Position numbers and translations under genes: made by a program | Assembly (NCBI GenBank): GCA_013336025.1 | Contig: JAAXUM010000127.1 | Span: 1-5,752, forward strand | DNA length: 5,752 nucleotides | Reading direction: 5' to 3' | Source: Chlorobiaceae bacterium | GTDB lineage: Bacteria > Bacteroidota > Chlorobiia > Chlorobiales > Chlorobiaceae | Shown: one piece after another, positions 1 through 5,752 of the stretch | Numbering within the stretch: the first letter of the stretch is position 1 | Layout of the letters: each line of letters begins with the position of its first letter | Notes under the pieces: model-generated | What the model was told of the DNA's origin: nothing | Seen by the model: only the letters and a program-made list of their open reading frames with translations | Database searches by the model: none

Positions 1-997
1 GCCCCTTATCCAGATTACGTTTGAACAGGATCTCTATACACTCTCCTGCAATCTCTGGCTGGAAGCGGGGGAACTGCCGGAATTAAAAATCCGGGGTATT
101 TGTGATGCCCTTGAACGGATATCGATCAAGCAGAAGCATTCCGCGAATGGCCGGAAAATGCCCGATCTGCAGCGCATTTCCTGCAATCCGGATGAACAGA
201 ACTGGACCATGCACTGCAAACGGGCACTGCAAACTTTCGAGTCAGGTGAAATGGATAAAATCATGCTGGCCCGACAAACCATTCTTGAATTTTCAGGGAG
301 TTTTTCGCCGCTGCTCTTTCTCATCAACTATCCCTATCCGCAAAACTCGACCTACCGGTTTTACTTTGAACCGATAAAAAACCATGCTTTTTTCAGTTTT
401 ACTCCTGAACGCCTCTACCGGAGAGAGGGCAGCACGCTGCATACTGAAGCTCTTGCAGGAACCAGTCTGAAGGAAAATATCAATGGTGACGACAACCTTG
501 CATCTGAAATCCTTCTGAACTCGGAAAAAGATATACGAGAACACAAATTCGTTAAAGACAGCATTTACCGGGAGCTGTTTCCTGTTTGCAGCGAGATTCA
601 AATGGAGGAGCAGGTTCATGTACTCCAGCTGAACCGTCTGGCTCACCTGTATACCCGATGCAGCGCAACGCTCAAACCGGAGTTCAGCAATGACAGTACC
701 GTACTCACCCGTCTCCACCCTACACCTGCCGTTGGAGGAGTTCCGAAGGATGAGGCTCTCCGGCATATTCTCGAAATAGAGCCCTTCAGCAGAGGGTGGT
801 ATGCCGGCCCCTCCGGCTGGATAAGCAGCAATGCTGCCGAGTTCTGTGTCGGGATCCGATCCGGAGTCGTTGCTGAAGCGATGACCTTCCTCTACTCCGG
901 AGCCGGACTGGTCAAGGGATCGGATCCCGGTTCGGAATGGGCTGAGATAGAGCAGAAAATCGGAGATCTGATGACCATAGCAAACGGCGATACATGA
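1..997 (+). CDS. menF: Isochorismate synthase MenF, 3' part (5' end outside window)
   Basis: The enzyme isomerises chorismate to isochorismate with Mg2+, the committed step of menaquinone synthesis, in the cytosol. The frame is open from base 2 with no stop up to the TGA at 995-997, giving 331 codons. An internal ATG at 158 is not the start, because the homologous sequence continues upstream of it. The chorismate-binding domain is nearly all present. Visible motifs are [49 protein letters not shown] and [10 protein letters not shown] followed by EW.E...K. Four residues match E. coli EntC (numbers from memory: Lys147, Glu197, Glu241, Glu376) in exact spacing: the base Lys at 257-259, the acid Glu at 407-409, and the metal ligands Glu at 539-541 and 944-946. 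EntC-type or salicylate-forming relatives share this fold; the men neighbours decide for MenF. The gene overlaps menD by four bases (ATGA). Confidence 0.95.
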   Translation, partial: PLIQITFEQDLYTLSCNLWLEAGELPELKIRGICDALERISIKQKHSANGRKMPDLQRISCNPDEQNWTMHCKRALQTFESGEMDKIMLARQTILEFSGSFSPLLFLINYPYPQNSTYRFYFEPIKNHAFFSFTPERLYRREGSTLHTEALAGTSLKENINGDDNLASEILLNSEKDIREHKFVKDSIYRELFPVCSEIQMEEQVHVLQLNRLAHLYTRCSATLKPEFSNDSTVLTRLHPTPAVGGVPKDEALRHILEIEPFSRGWYAGPSGWISSNAAEFCVGIRSGVVAEAMTFLYSGAGLVKGSDPGSEWAEIEQKIGDLMTIANGDT

Positions 998-2757
998 ACA
1001 ATCGTGAAATAACCTCACTATGGAGCCGGATCATTATCGAAGAACTTGTCCGGCAGGGTTCCGGATTCTTCTGTCTCTCTCCGGGCTCCCGTTCAACCCC
1101 GCTTACGGTGGCTGTTGCACGAAATCCGATGGCCCGCTGGAAAACATTTCCCGATGAACGATCGGCGGGATTTTTCGCACTCGGCCACGCCAGGGCAACA
1201 GGCAAACCGGCAGTCCTCATCTGTACGTCCGGTACAGCTGTGGCAAACTATTTTCCATCCGTTGTGGAAGCTGCAATGGACAACCAGCCCATGATTATTC
1301 TCTCGGCTGACAGACCATTTGAACTGCTTGAAACAGGAGCAAACCAGACCATACGCCAGTTCGGCATTTTCGGTTCATACAGCCGATGGAACTTCCAGCT
1401 GCCTGAACCATCGCCGGAGGTACCACTAAAGTCAGTACTCTCCGCCATTGATCATGCCGTCGAAAAAGCAACAGGAATCGCTCCCGGCCCGGTTCATCTG
1501 AATGTGCCATTCAGGGAGCCGTTCGAACCTGAACTTCCCGATCTTAAAGATCCCTGGCTTGCGCCGGTAGCCCACTGGATCGACTCTCTCGAACCGCTTC
1601 GGCACTGCTCTCATGCTGAGAACGCTCCTCATCCGGCAATTGTTGAACAGGCTGCCGATCTCATCAAGGCATCCCGACAGCCGCTGTTCATTGCGGGAAA
1701 ACTTGATTCTGCTGAAGATGCCCTTGCTGTTGGCCGCCTTGCCGGCTCGCTTGGAATTCCGCTCTATGCGGATCTGTCGTCAGGCCTTCGCCACAGCACT
1801 TTCTGCAAACCATGGCAGCTTGCGTTTCAGTCTCCGGCTTTTCTTGAACACTACAGGCCTGATACCGTGGTGCATTTCGGCGGTCAGCTGATATCCCGTC
1901 ACCCCGGTGCCGCCATCCGGGTGAGCAATCCCGGGAATTATCTTGTTGTGAAGCCTTATGCCAACCGTTACTCGCCCGACCACAACGTTACGCTGAGCAT
2001 CGAAGCATCACCGAAGCTCTTTGCTGACGCCCTGCTGTGTGACTTCCGGAAAACAACTATGCCTGCATGCGTCTGGCCGATCGCCGATGAGTTTTTCACC
2101 GTCGCAGAGAAGGAAATCGAGCGCTACTGTGAGGACGACAGACCTGTTACCGAAATTTCAGCAGCACGGATTGTTTCGCGGCTTACGAAAGAGCATGAGG
2201 GACTTTTTATGTCGAACAGCATGCCGGTGAGGGATATGGATCTCTTCGCTGCCGCCATACACCCTGCCCCGGTGGTTGCCGTTGGCATGAATCGGGGTGC
2301 AAGCGGAATTGACGGCATTCTTTCAACCGCGGCAGGTTTTGCCGAAGGGCTGCAAAAACCGGTAACGCTCGTGATCGGTGATATTGCGTTTCTCCATGAC
2401 CTCAATGCCCTCTCCCTGCTCGCAAGCCTCTCTGTTCCACTGCGGATTATCGTCCTGAATAACAACGGCGGAGGAATTTTTTCATTTTTACCCATTGCTG
2501 CCGAAAAGGATATCTTTGAGACTCACTTTGCCACGCCGCAACAGTACAGCATAGCTTCGGCTGCCGCAACCTTCGGGGTTACCCATGCCTCACCGGCAAC
2601 AAACAGCGCGTTTGCCGAAACATACAAACAGGCATTGACGAGCAAAACGAGTACCATCATCGAGATTACCGGAAACCGTGAGGATAATGTAAGCGCACAC
2701 CGCTCTCTGCAGCATATCATCAATACGCTTGCCCGTAACTTTCTGAAAAAACAGTAA
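994..2757 (+). CDS. menD: 2-succinyl-5-enolpyruvyl-6-hydroxy-3-cyclohexene-1-carboxylate (SEPHCHC) synthase MenD
   Basis: This ThDP-dependent enzyme decarboxylates 2-oxoglutarate and adds the resulting succinyl-semialdehyde carbanion to isochorismate. The N-terminal Pyr domain carries SPGSRSTPL with Arg33 and PDERSAGF with the cofactor-activating Glu55; both fall at the same numbers as in E. coli Men[12 protein letters not shown] (76-86), SADRPFEL (104-111) and [10 protein letters not shown] follow. The C-terminal PP domain has [10 protein letters not shown] (Ser409 and Arg413, likely equal to E. coli Ser391 and Arg395), NRGASGIDG (433-441) and the ThDP/Mg2+ motif from Gly462-Asp463 to NNNGGGIF (489-496). 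At 587 residues it is somewhat longer than E. coli MenD (about 556), and the C-terminus looks complete. The ATG at 994 overlaps the menF stop as ATGA and has no clear Shine-Dalgarno sequence, which suggests translational coupling. The stop is TAA at 2755-2757. The product should be a homomultimer as in the family. Confidence 0.97.
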   Translation: MNNREITSLWSRIIIEELVRQGSGFFCLSPGSRSTPLTVAVARNPMARWKTFPDERSAGFFALGHARATGKPAVLICTSGTAVANYFPSVVEAAMDNQPMIILSADRPFELLETGANQTIRQFGIFGSYSRWNFQLPEPSPEVPLKSVLSAIDHAVEKATGIAPGPVHLNVPFREPFEPELPDLKDPWLAPVAHWIDSLEPLRHCSHAENAPHPAIVEQAADLIKASRQPLFIAGKLDSAEDALAVGRLAGSLGIPLYADLSSGLRHSTFCKPWQLAFQSPAFLEHYRPDTVVHFGGQLISRHPGAAIRVSNPGNYLVVKPYANRYSPDHNVTLSIEASPKLFADALLCDFRKTTMPACVWPIADEFFTVAEKEIERYCEDDRPVTEISAARIVSRLTKEHEGLFMSNSMPVRDMDLFAAAIHPAPVVAVGMNRGASGIDGILSTAAGFAEGLQKPVTLVIGDIAFLHDLNALSLLASLSVPLRIIVLNNNGGGIFSFLPIAAEKDIFETHFATPQQYSIASAAATFGVTHASPATNSAFAETYKQALTSKTSTIIEITGNREDNVSAHRSLQHIINTLARNFLKKQ

Positions 2758-2762
2758 CAGCA

Positions 2763-2783
2763 GGGCTGTTCCCTTATCAGCCC
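2763..2783 (+). other. Small stem-loop after menD
   Basis: GGGCTG (2763-2768) pairs perfectly with CAGCCC (2778-2783) around a 9-base loop, beginning six bases after the menD stop codon. The stem is only 6 bp and the bases after it (ATCTGTTCCCTCGTTT) are not a continuous T-run, so it is a poor intrinsic terminator. It could act as a weak pause, attenuation or RNA-stability element, or be chance. Confidence 0.3.
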
Positions 2784-2794
2784 ATCTGTTCCCT
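2766..2794 (+). repeat. 9-bp tandem-spaced direct repeat CTGTTCCCT
   Basis: CTGTTCCCT occurs at 2766-2774 and again at 2786-2794, a 20-base period. The first copy overlaps the 5' arm and loop of the small stem-loop. A repeat this short may be a local duplication or chance; no function is claimed. Confidence 0.35.
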
Positions 2795-2875
2795 CGTTTC
2801 CGACAGACACTTCGGCAATTCCGTTTACAACGCCGGGGCTCCATATGAACAATCACGTAAACGACTGGAATCCAT

Positions 2876-3682
2876 ATGCAGCATGATGCACCGAAGAGTA
2901 CCATTCACGTGGAAATAATCGGCAACAGAGATCTTCCACGGATTGTTTTTCTTCACGGTTTTCTCGGATCGAAAGAGGAGTGGCGCTCTCTGGCTCTCAC
3001 GCTGAAAAACCGCTACTGCAGCGTTATCGTTGATCTGCCTGGACACGGAGAGGCTCCGCCGATTGAAACCTCCGCCCATACGGGATTTTTTGAACACACG
3101 GGAGAGAGTGTTGCACAGATGATTTCCGTTTATGGATTAGAACCATGCTTTCTTGTTGGCTACTCGATGGGTGGAAGGCTTGCGCTTTTTCTTGCGCTCC
3201 GGTTTCCGGAACTGTTTTCGAAAGTAGTCATTCTGTCAGCTTCCCCTGGCCTTAAAACGTTGAGCGAACGCTCTTTGCGACAGAAACAGGATGAACAGAT
3301 CGCCCGAAAAATTGAAAAAAATTTCGAAGGATTTCTTCAGTTCTGGTATGAACAGCCCCTTTTCTTTTCTCTTAAAAACCACCCGCTCTTCAAGGAAACG
3401 GAGCGGAAACGGAAAAAAAACAACCCGTCAGAACTCGCGCTTGCGCTGAAACTGCTTGGCACCGGAACTCAACCGCCGTTATGGGATGAACTGGCCGGTA
3501 ACCGCATCCCTATCGCGTTTTTTGCCGGAGAAAAAGACCCTAAGTTCGTTGAGATTGGATTGCAAATGGTTAAATTATGCCCATCTTCAAATCTTGAGAT
3601 CTTTGCCGATTGCGGCCACGCCCTGCATATTGAAAACAGGGAGGAGTTTACAAGCCGCCTGCAGTTTTTTTTCAACAAGTAA
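2876..3682 (+). CDS. menH: 2-succinyl-6-hydroxy-2,4-cyclohexadiene-1-carboxylate (SHCHC) synthase MenH
   Basis: This alpha/beta-hydrolase-fold lyase removes pyruvate from SEPHCHC to give SHCHC. The 268 residues are close to E. coli MenH (about 252). Visible elements are FLHGFLGS (25-32, oxyanion hole region), VDLPGHG (52-58), the nucleophile elbow GYSMGG with Ser97, Asp221 in GEKDP and His248 in CGHALHIE. The Ser-to-Asp distance of 124 residues equals that of E. coli Ser86-Asp210 (numbers from memory). The ATG at 2876 is the only reasonable start, since the frame is closed by TAA at 2858-2860. A weak GGA at 2867-2869 is the only Shine-Dalgarno-like element. Fold alone would allow another esterase or lyase, but the position between menD and menB makes MenH very likely. 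The gene has runs of seven A (3315-3321), eight A (3413-3420) and eight T (3665-3672), but the frame is intact. The middle (about residues 140-190) is rich in Lys and Arg and weakly conserved. Confidence 0.92.
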   Translation: MQHDAPKSTIHVEIIGNRDLPRIVFLHGFLGSKEEWRSLALTLKNRYCSVIVDLPGHGEAPPIETSAHTGFFEHTGESVAQMISVYGLEPCFLVGYSMGGRLALFLALRFPELFSKVVILSASPGLKTLSERSLRQKQDEQIARKIEKNFEGFLQFWYEQPLFFSLKNHPLFKETERKRKKNNPSELALALKLLGTGTQPPLWDELAGNRIPIAFFAGEKDPKFVEIGLQMVKLCPSSNLEIFADCGHALHIENREEFTSRLQFFFNK

Positions 3683-3696
3683 GAACATGAATCACT

Positions 3697-4518
3697 ATGG
3701 GCACAATTGCATGGATACCTGCCGCTGAATTTACCGATATTCTCTATCACAAGGCCGAAGGAATTGCTAAAATAACCATCAATCGCCCGGAAGTCCGCAA
3801 CGCGTTCCGACCACAAACCGTTGAAGAGATGATCAAGGCTCTTTCCGATGCAAGAAATGATGAGAAAATCGGCGTCGTGATTCTTACCGGTGCCGGCGAC
3901 CTTGCGTTCTGCTCAGGCGGTGACCAGAAAATTCGCGGGTATGCAGGCTACGCTGATGCAAAAGGGGTAAACCGGCTCAATGTGCTTGATTTCCAGCGCG
4001 ATATCAGAACCTGTCCAAAACCGGTTATTGCCATGGTCGCGGGTTATGCAATCGGAGGTGGCCATGTGCTCCACATGCTGTGCGATCTTACCATTGCCGC
4101 CGACAACGCTGTTTTCGGTCAGACCGGCCCGAAAGTCGGCTCTTTTGACGGGGGCTGGGGTGCAAGTTACATGGCCAGACTTGTAGGTCAGAAAAAGGCC
4201 CGTGAGATATGGTATCTCTGCCGCCAGTACAATGCTGCCGAGGCTCTTGCCATGGGACTGGTCAATACCGTTGTGCCTCTTGACCGGCTTGAAGAAGAGA
4301 CCGTTCAGTGGTGCCGCGAAATTCTTGAAAATTCTCCCCTTGCGATCAGATGCCTGAAATCAGCCCTGAACGCGGATTGTGACGGACAGGCCGGACTGCA
4401 GGAGCTGGCCGGAAATGCAACCATGCTCTACTATATGAGTGAAGAGGCTCAGGAGGGAAAAAATGCATTCGTTGAAAAAAGAAAGCCTGATTTCACCAAA
4501 TTTCCGAAAAGACCTTGA
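3697..4518 (+). CDS. menB: 1,4-dihydroxy-2-naphthoyl-CoA synthase MenB
   Basis: This crotonase-superfamily enzyme performs the Dieckmann-type ring closure of o-succinylbenzoyl-CoA to DHNA-CoA. The 273 residues match E. coli MenB along nearly the whole length, for example [14 protein letters not shown] (26-39), FCSGGDQK (71-78, acyl-CoA oxyanion region), [41 protein letters not shown] and [20 protein letters not shown]. Gln142-Thr143-Gly144 correspond to E. coli Gln154-Thr155-Gly156, the bicarbonate-binding motif of the type I enzyme (type II has Asp in place of the Gly). Ser149 and Asp151 match the catalytic Ser161 and Asp163. The ATG at 3697 is the first in-frame start, because TGA stands at 3688-3690; it is preceded by a weak purine stretch, AAGTAAGAA (3677-3685). 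The gene lies 14 bases after menH and overlaps menC by four. It is the most conserved gene here, with little doubt over the call. Confidence 0.98.
   Translation: MGTIAWIPAAEFTDILYHKAEGIAKITINRPEVRNAFRPQTVEEMIKALSDARNDEKIGVVILTGAGDLAFCSGGDQKIRGYAGYADAKGVNRLNVLDFQRDIRTCPKPVIAMVAGYAIGGGHVLHMLCDLTIAADNAVFGQTGPKVGSFDGGWGASYMARLVGQKKAREIWYLCRQYNAAEALAMGLVNTVVPLDRLEEETVQWCREILENSPLAIRCLKSALNADCDGQAGLQELAGNATMLYYMSEEAQEGKNAFVEKRKPDFTKFPKRP
4515..4518 (+). promoter_or_regulatory. menB/menC TTGA stop-start overlap
   Basis: The proposed TTG start of menC shares bases with the TGA stop of menB. Only a weak purine stretch (AAAAG, 4507-4511) precedes it, closer than usual for a Shine-Dalgarno element. Such an overlap with a weak start codon points to reinitiation by ribosomes finishing menB, and probably to lower MenC output. 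This is inference from the sequence. Confidence 0.6.
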
Positions 4519-5588
4519 CAGCTTCATTTATACATCTTTATCGGTACCACATCCCGTTCAACGAACCGGTTACCGTAAAAAAACACAGGCTTCTGGAGAG
4601 GGAGGGAATCATTATTGCCATGAAGTCAAGCGACGGCACCCGCACCTCCTATGGTGAGATCGCACCACTGCCGGGACTTCATGAAGAGACGCTGCATATG
4701 GCTGAACATCAGCTTATGGAGCTCATTAACAATCATAAGCTGAGCTCGATCGGATCCATCCCGGAAGGGCTGTTCCCTTCCGTAAAAACCGGCATTGAAA
4801 TTGCGCTTTTCAACTTTATGGCAATCAGCTCCGGACTTGCTCCTGTTTTTTCTTCAGACTCTCAGCCGGCAAATCGGGTTCCGCTTAATGCGATGCTTGC
4901 CGGTGAACCGGACGTGATCTTAAAGCGGGCGGAGACCCTGTTCAACCTCGGATACCGCACCTTCAAAATCAAGGTAACGCCAAAAAATGCTGAACAGACA
5001 CTTGCCCTTATCCGACAATTATCGCTGAAGTATGGAGAAACCATAGCGTTGCGCCTTGATGCAAACCAGTCGTTTTCGTTCGATGAAGCGGTCGAGTTCA
5101 GCAATAACATCGTCAGTGACACTATCTCCTATATCGAAGAGCCCTTGTCGAATCCGAAACTTATCGGCGAGTTCCATGCCAGAACAGCCGTGCGCTCGGC
5201 ACTTGATGAAACGCTCTGGCAGCAACCGGACCTGATGCTTTCGCTCCCCCCTGGTGCTTTGAAGGCTCTTGTTCTTAAACCAAACAGACTCGGAGGAATA
5301 GCCGAAACGCTCCGTCTTGCAGCATATGCCCGGGAAAACAACCTTCTTGCCGTTCTGAGTTCCGCATTTGAAAGCGGGATAAGTCTGAGTTTTTACTCCT
5401 GGCTTGCCGCACACACCAGCATGGAGCCTGCTGCCTCGGGACTTGATACCGGGCGTTATCTTGAGTATGATCTGCTGAATCTTCCTTTCGGAAGCTCAAC
5501 CGGCACGCTCACTCCTGAGGAACTGTACTGGAATGGCCACAAGGTTGCAACCATGCACCTCAAGCCGTCATCAATATGGACATTATAA
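4515..5588 (+). CDS. menC: o-Succinylbenzoate synthase MenC (TTG start)
   Basis: This enolase-superfamily dehydratase converts SHCHC to o-succinylbenzoate. The N-terminal capping domain includes YRYHIPF (9-15) and YGEIAPLPG (46-54), which line up with YRWQIPM and WGEISPLPG near the E. coli start. In the barrel, Lys153 (KIKV), Asp182 (LDANQS), Glu208 (IEEPL), Asp231 (ALDET) and Lys255 (VLKPNRLGG) correspond to E. coli Lys133, Asp161, Glu190, Asp213 and Lys235, the two catalytic lysines and three Mg2+ ligands (numbers from memory). The start is TTG at 4515-4517, overlapping the menB TGA. The frame upstream is closed by TGA at 4488, no ATG or GTG lies between, and the first downstream ATG (4620) would remove conserved sequence. 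At 357 residues it is longer than E. coli MenC (about 320). Some family members also racemise N-acyl amino acids; the operon context favours OSB synthase. Confidence 0.95.
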   Translation: MTASFIHLYRYHIPFNEPVTVKKHRLLEREGIIIAMKSSDGTRTSYGEIAPLPGLHEETLHMAEHQLMELINNHKLSSIGSIPEGLFPSVKTGIEIALFNFMAISSGLAPVFSSDSQPANRVPLNAMLAGEPDVILKRAETLFNLGYRTFKIKVTPKNAEQTLALIRQLSLKYGETIALRLDANQSFSFDEAVEFSNNIVSDTISYIEEPLSNPKLIGEFHARTAVRSALDETLWQQPDLMLSLPPGALKALVLKPNRLGGIAETLRLAAYARENNLLAVLSSAFESGISLSFYSWLAAHTSMEPAASGLDTGRYLEYDLLNLPFGSSTGTLTPEELYWNGHKVATMHLKPSSIWTL

Positions 5589-5752
5589 ACCAGGCCGCTC
5601 TCTGGTTCACTGATTCACCGCTCCTCGTCACAAGAGAAAAAACACTTTCTTTCAGGAAGTGTTCAGAAAAAGCGACACAAATTGCCAACACCTTTTTTCA
5701 AAAGGGGTATCGTCCGGGCGACATTGCGGCCCTTCTGCTGCCTGGTTCGCCT
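5576..5752 (+). CDS. menE: o-Succinylbenzoate-CoA ligase MenE, 5' part (3' end outside window)
   Basis: MenE is an ATP-dependent, AMP-forming ligase that makes o-succinylbenzoyl-CoA, the substrate of MenB. Only the first 59 codons are here, open to the window edge. They show the usual start of an acyl-CoA synthetase N-terminal domain: a substrate-side segment, a Leu-Ser-Phe strand near residues 24-26, an Ala-rich helix (EKATQIAN, 31-38), GYRPGD (44-49) and then ALLLPGSP (52-59). The P-loop and adenylation motifs lie beyond the window. The ATG at 5576 is the only start codon near; it overlaps the end of menC by 13 bases and has no purine-rich leader, so translation is probably coupled. The identification leans on position after menC as well as on the AMP-binding-type sequence; another acyl-CoA ligase is the only real alternative. 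Confidence 0.85.
   Translation, partial: MDIINQAALWFTDSPLLVTREKTLSFRKCSEKATQIANTFFQKGYRPGDIAALLLPGSP

Larger units (their letters stand above)
2758..2875. other. menD-menH intergenic gap (118 bases)
   Basis: This is the only real gap in an otherwise overlapping or nearly abutting operon. It is pyrimidine-rich on the plus strand. It contains a 6-bp hairpin (2763-2783) just after the menD stop, a 9-bp direct repeat (2766-2774 and 2786-2794), and two copies of CCATATG (2841-2847 and 2872-2878), the second of which supplies the menH start codon. The menD reading frame continues without a stop for 42 codons past its TAA, to the TGA at 2884-2886. No convincing -35/-10 pair, tRNA or conserved protein was found. 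It may simply be spacer, or it may hold a weak post-transcriptional element. Confidence 0.5.

Noticed and set aside
851..928. 12-base inverted repeat in menF: GGGATCCGATCC (851-862) and its exact reverse complement (917-928).
   Set aside because: Both arms lie in conserved coding sequence (GIRSG and KGSDPG) and are 54 bases apart. Gly/Ser/Asp codons rich in GGATCC-like words explain them better than a functional hairpin.
158..997. The ATG at 158 as the true start of menF.
   Set aside because: The frame is open to the window edge and a start here would remove the N-terminal part of a family of about 430-480 residues; the gene is simply cut by the window.
293..1018. Long minus-strand open frame of 241 codons opposite menF.
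   Set aside because: It is a shadow of menF, with no recognisable domain and a composition that mirrors the coding strand.
2763..2799. Intrinsic terminator after menD.
   Set aside because: The stem is only 6 bp and is followed by mixed pyrimidines, not a T-run; ending the transcript here would also strand menH, menB, menC and menE without a visible promoter.
2824..2849. Possible promoter for menHBCE: TTTACA (2824-2829) and TATGAA (2844-2849).
   Set aside because: The spacing is 14 bases, too short for a sigma-70 promoter, and no better pair was seen in the gap.
2523..3097. Overlapping minus-strand open frames of 90-109 codons across the menD-menH gap.
   Set aside because: They mostly lie opposite conserved menD and menH codons, share no motif with known families, and overlap each other in different frames.
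3660..3728. Programmed frameshift at the T8 run joining MenH to MenB.
   Set aside because: A shift into the menB frame meets TGA at 3688-3690 before the menB ATG, and the other shifted frame ends at 3728, so no fusion can result.
1..5752. A previously undescribed system (defence, mobile or novel biosynthetic).
   Set aside because: Every long coding region is a recognisable menaquinone gene with intact catalytic residues, leaving only one 118-base gap and one 14-base gap.

Overview
The window holds one continuous plus-strand operon for menaquinone (vitamin K2) biosynthesis, cut at both ends. The gene order is menF (3' part) - menD - menH - menB - menC - menE (5' part), which covers every step of the classical o-succinylbenzoate route from chorismate to the activation of o-succinylbenzoate. 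This is the same order as the Escherichia coli menFDHBCE operon, as I remember it, and differs from the B-E-C order of the Bacillus subtilis operon. No minus-strand gene, RNA gene, mobile element or CRISPR array is supported.

Organism: base composition is near balanced (roughly half G+C by eye). The proteins are standard bacterial Men enzymes but clearly not enterobacterial: a MenD of 587 residues, a MenC of 357 residues, and a MenB beginning [12 protein letters not shown]. The overall flavour fits a green sulfur bacterium (Chlorobiota, Chlorobium/Pelodictyon-like), which use menaquinone-7 and chlorobiumquinone. That placement rests on protein style from memory, with no search behind it, and is only moderately certain.

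Layout: 1-997 is the C-terminal 331 codons of MenF (isochorismate synthase). 994-2757 is MenD (SEPHCHC synthase), joined to menF by an ATGA overlap. 2758-2875 is the only sizeable gap; it holds a small hairpin and a short direct repeat, and happens to stay open in the menD frame. 2876-3682 is MenH (SHCHC synthase, alpha/beta hydrolase). 3697-4518 is MenB (DHNA-CoA synthase, bicarbonate-dependent type by its QTG motif). 4515-5588 is MenC (o-succinylbenzoate synthase), apparently starting with TTG in a TTGA overlap. 5576-5752 is the first 59 codons of MenE (o-succinylbenzoate-CoA ligase), overlapping menC by 13 bases.

How the genes work together: MenF isomerises chorismate to isochorismate. MenD adds a succinyl-semialdehyde unit from 2-oxoglutarate, MenH eliminates pyruvate, and MenC dehydrates the product to the aromatic o-succinylbenzoate. 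MenE makes the CoA ester and MenB closes the second ring to give 1,4-dihydroxy-2-naphthoyl-CoA. The thioesterase, prenyltransferase (menA) and methyltransferase (menG/ubiE) steps are not in the window. All catalytic residues I could check are intact, so the pathway looks functional. I did not find a previously undescribed system; the points worth a second look are the menD-menH gap, the non-ATG menC start, and small overlapping reading frames at two gene starts.
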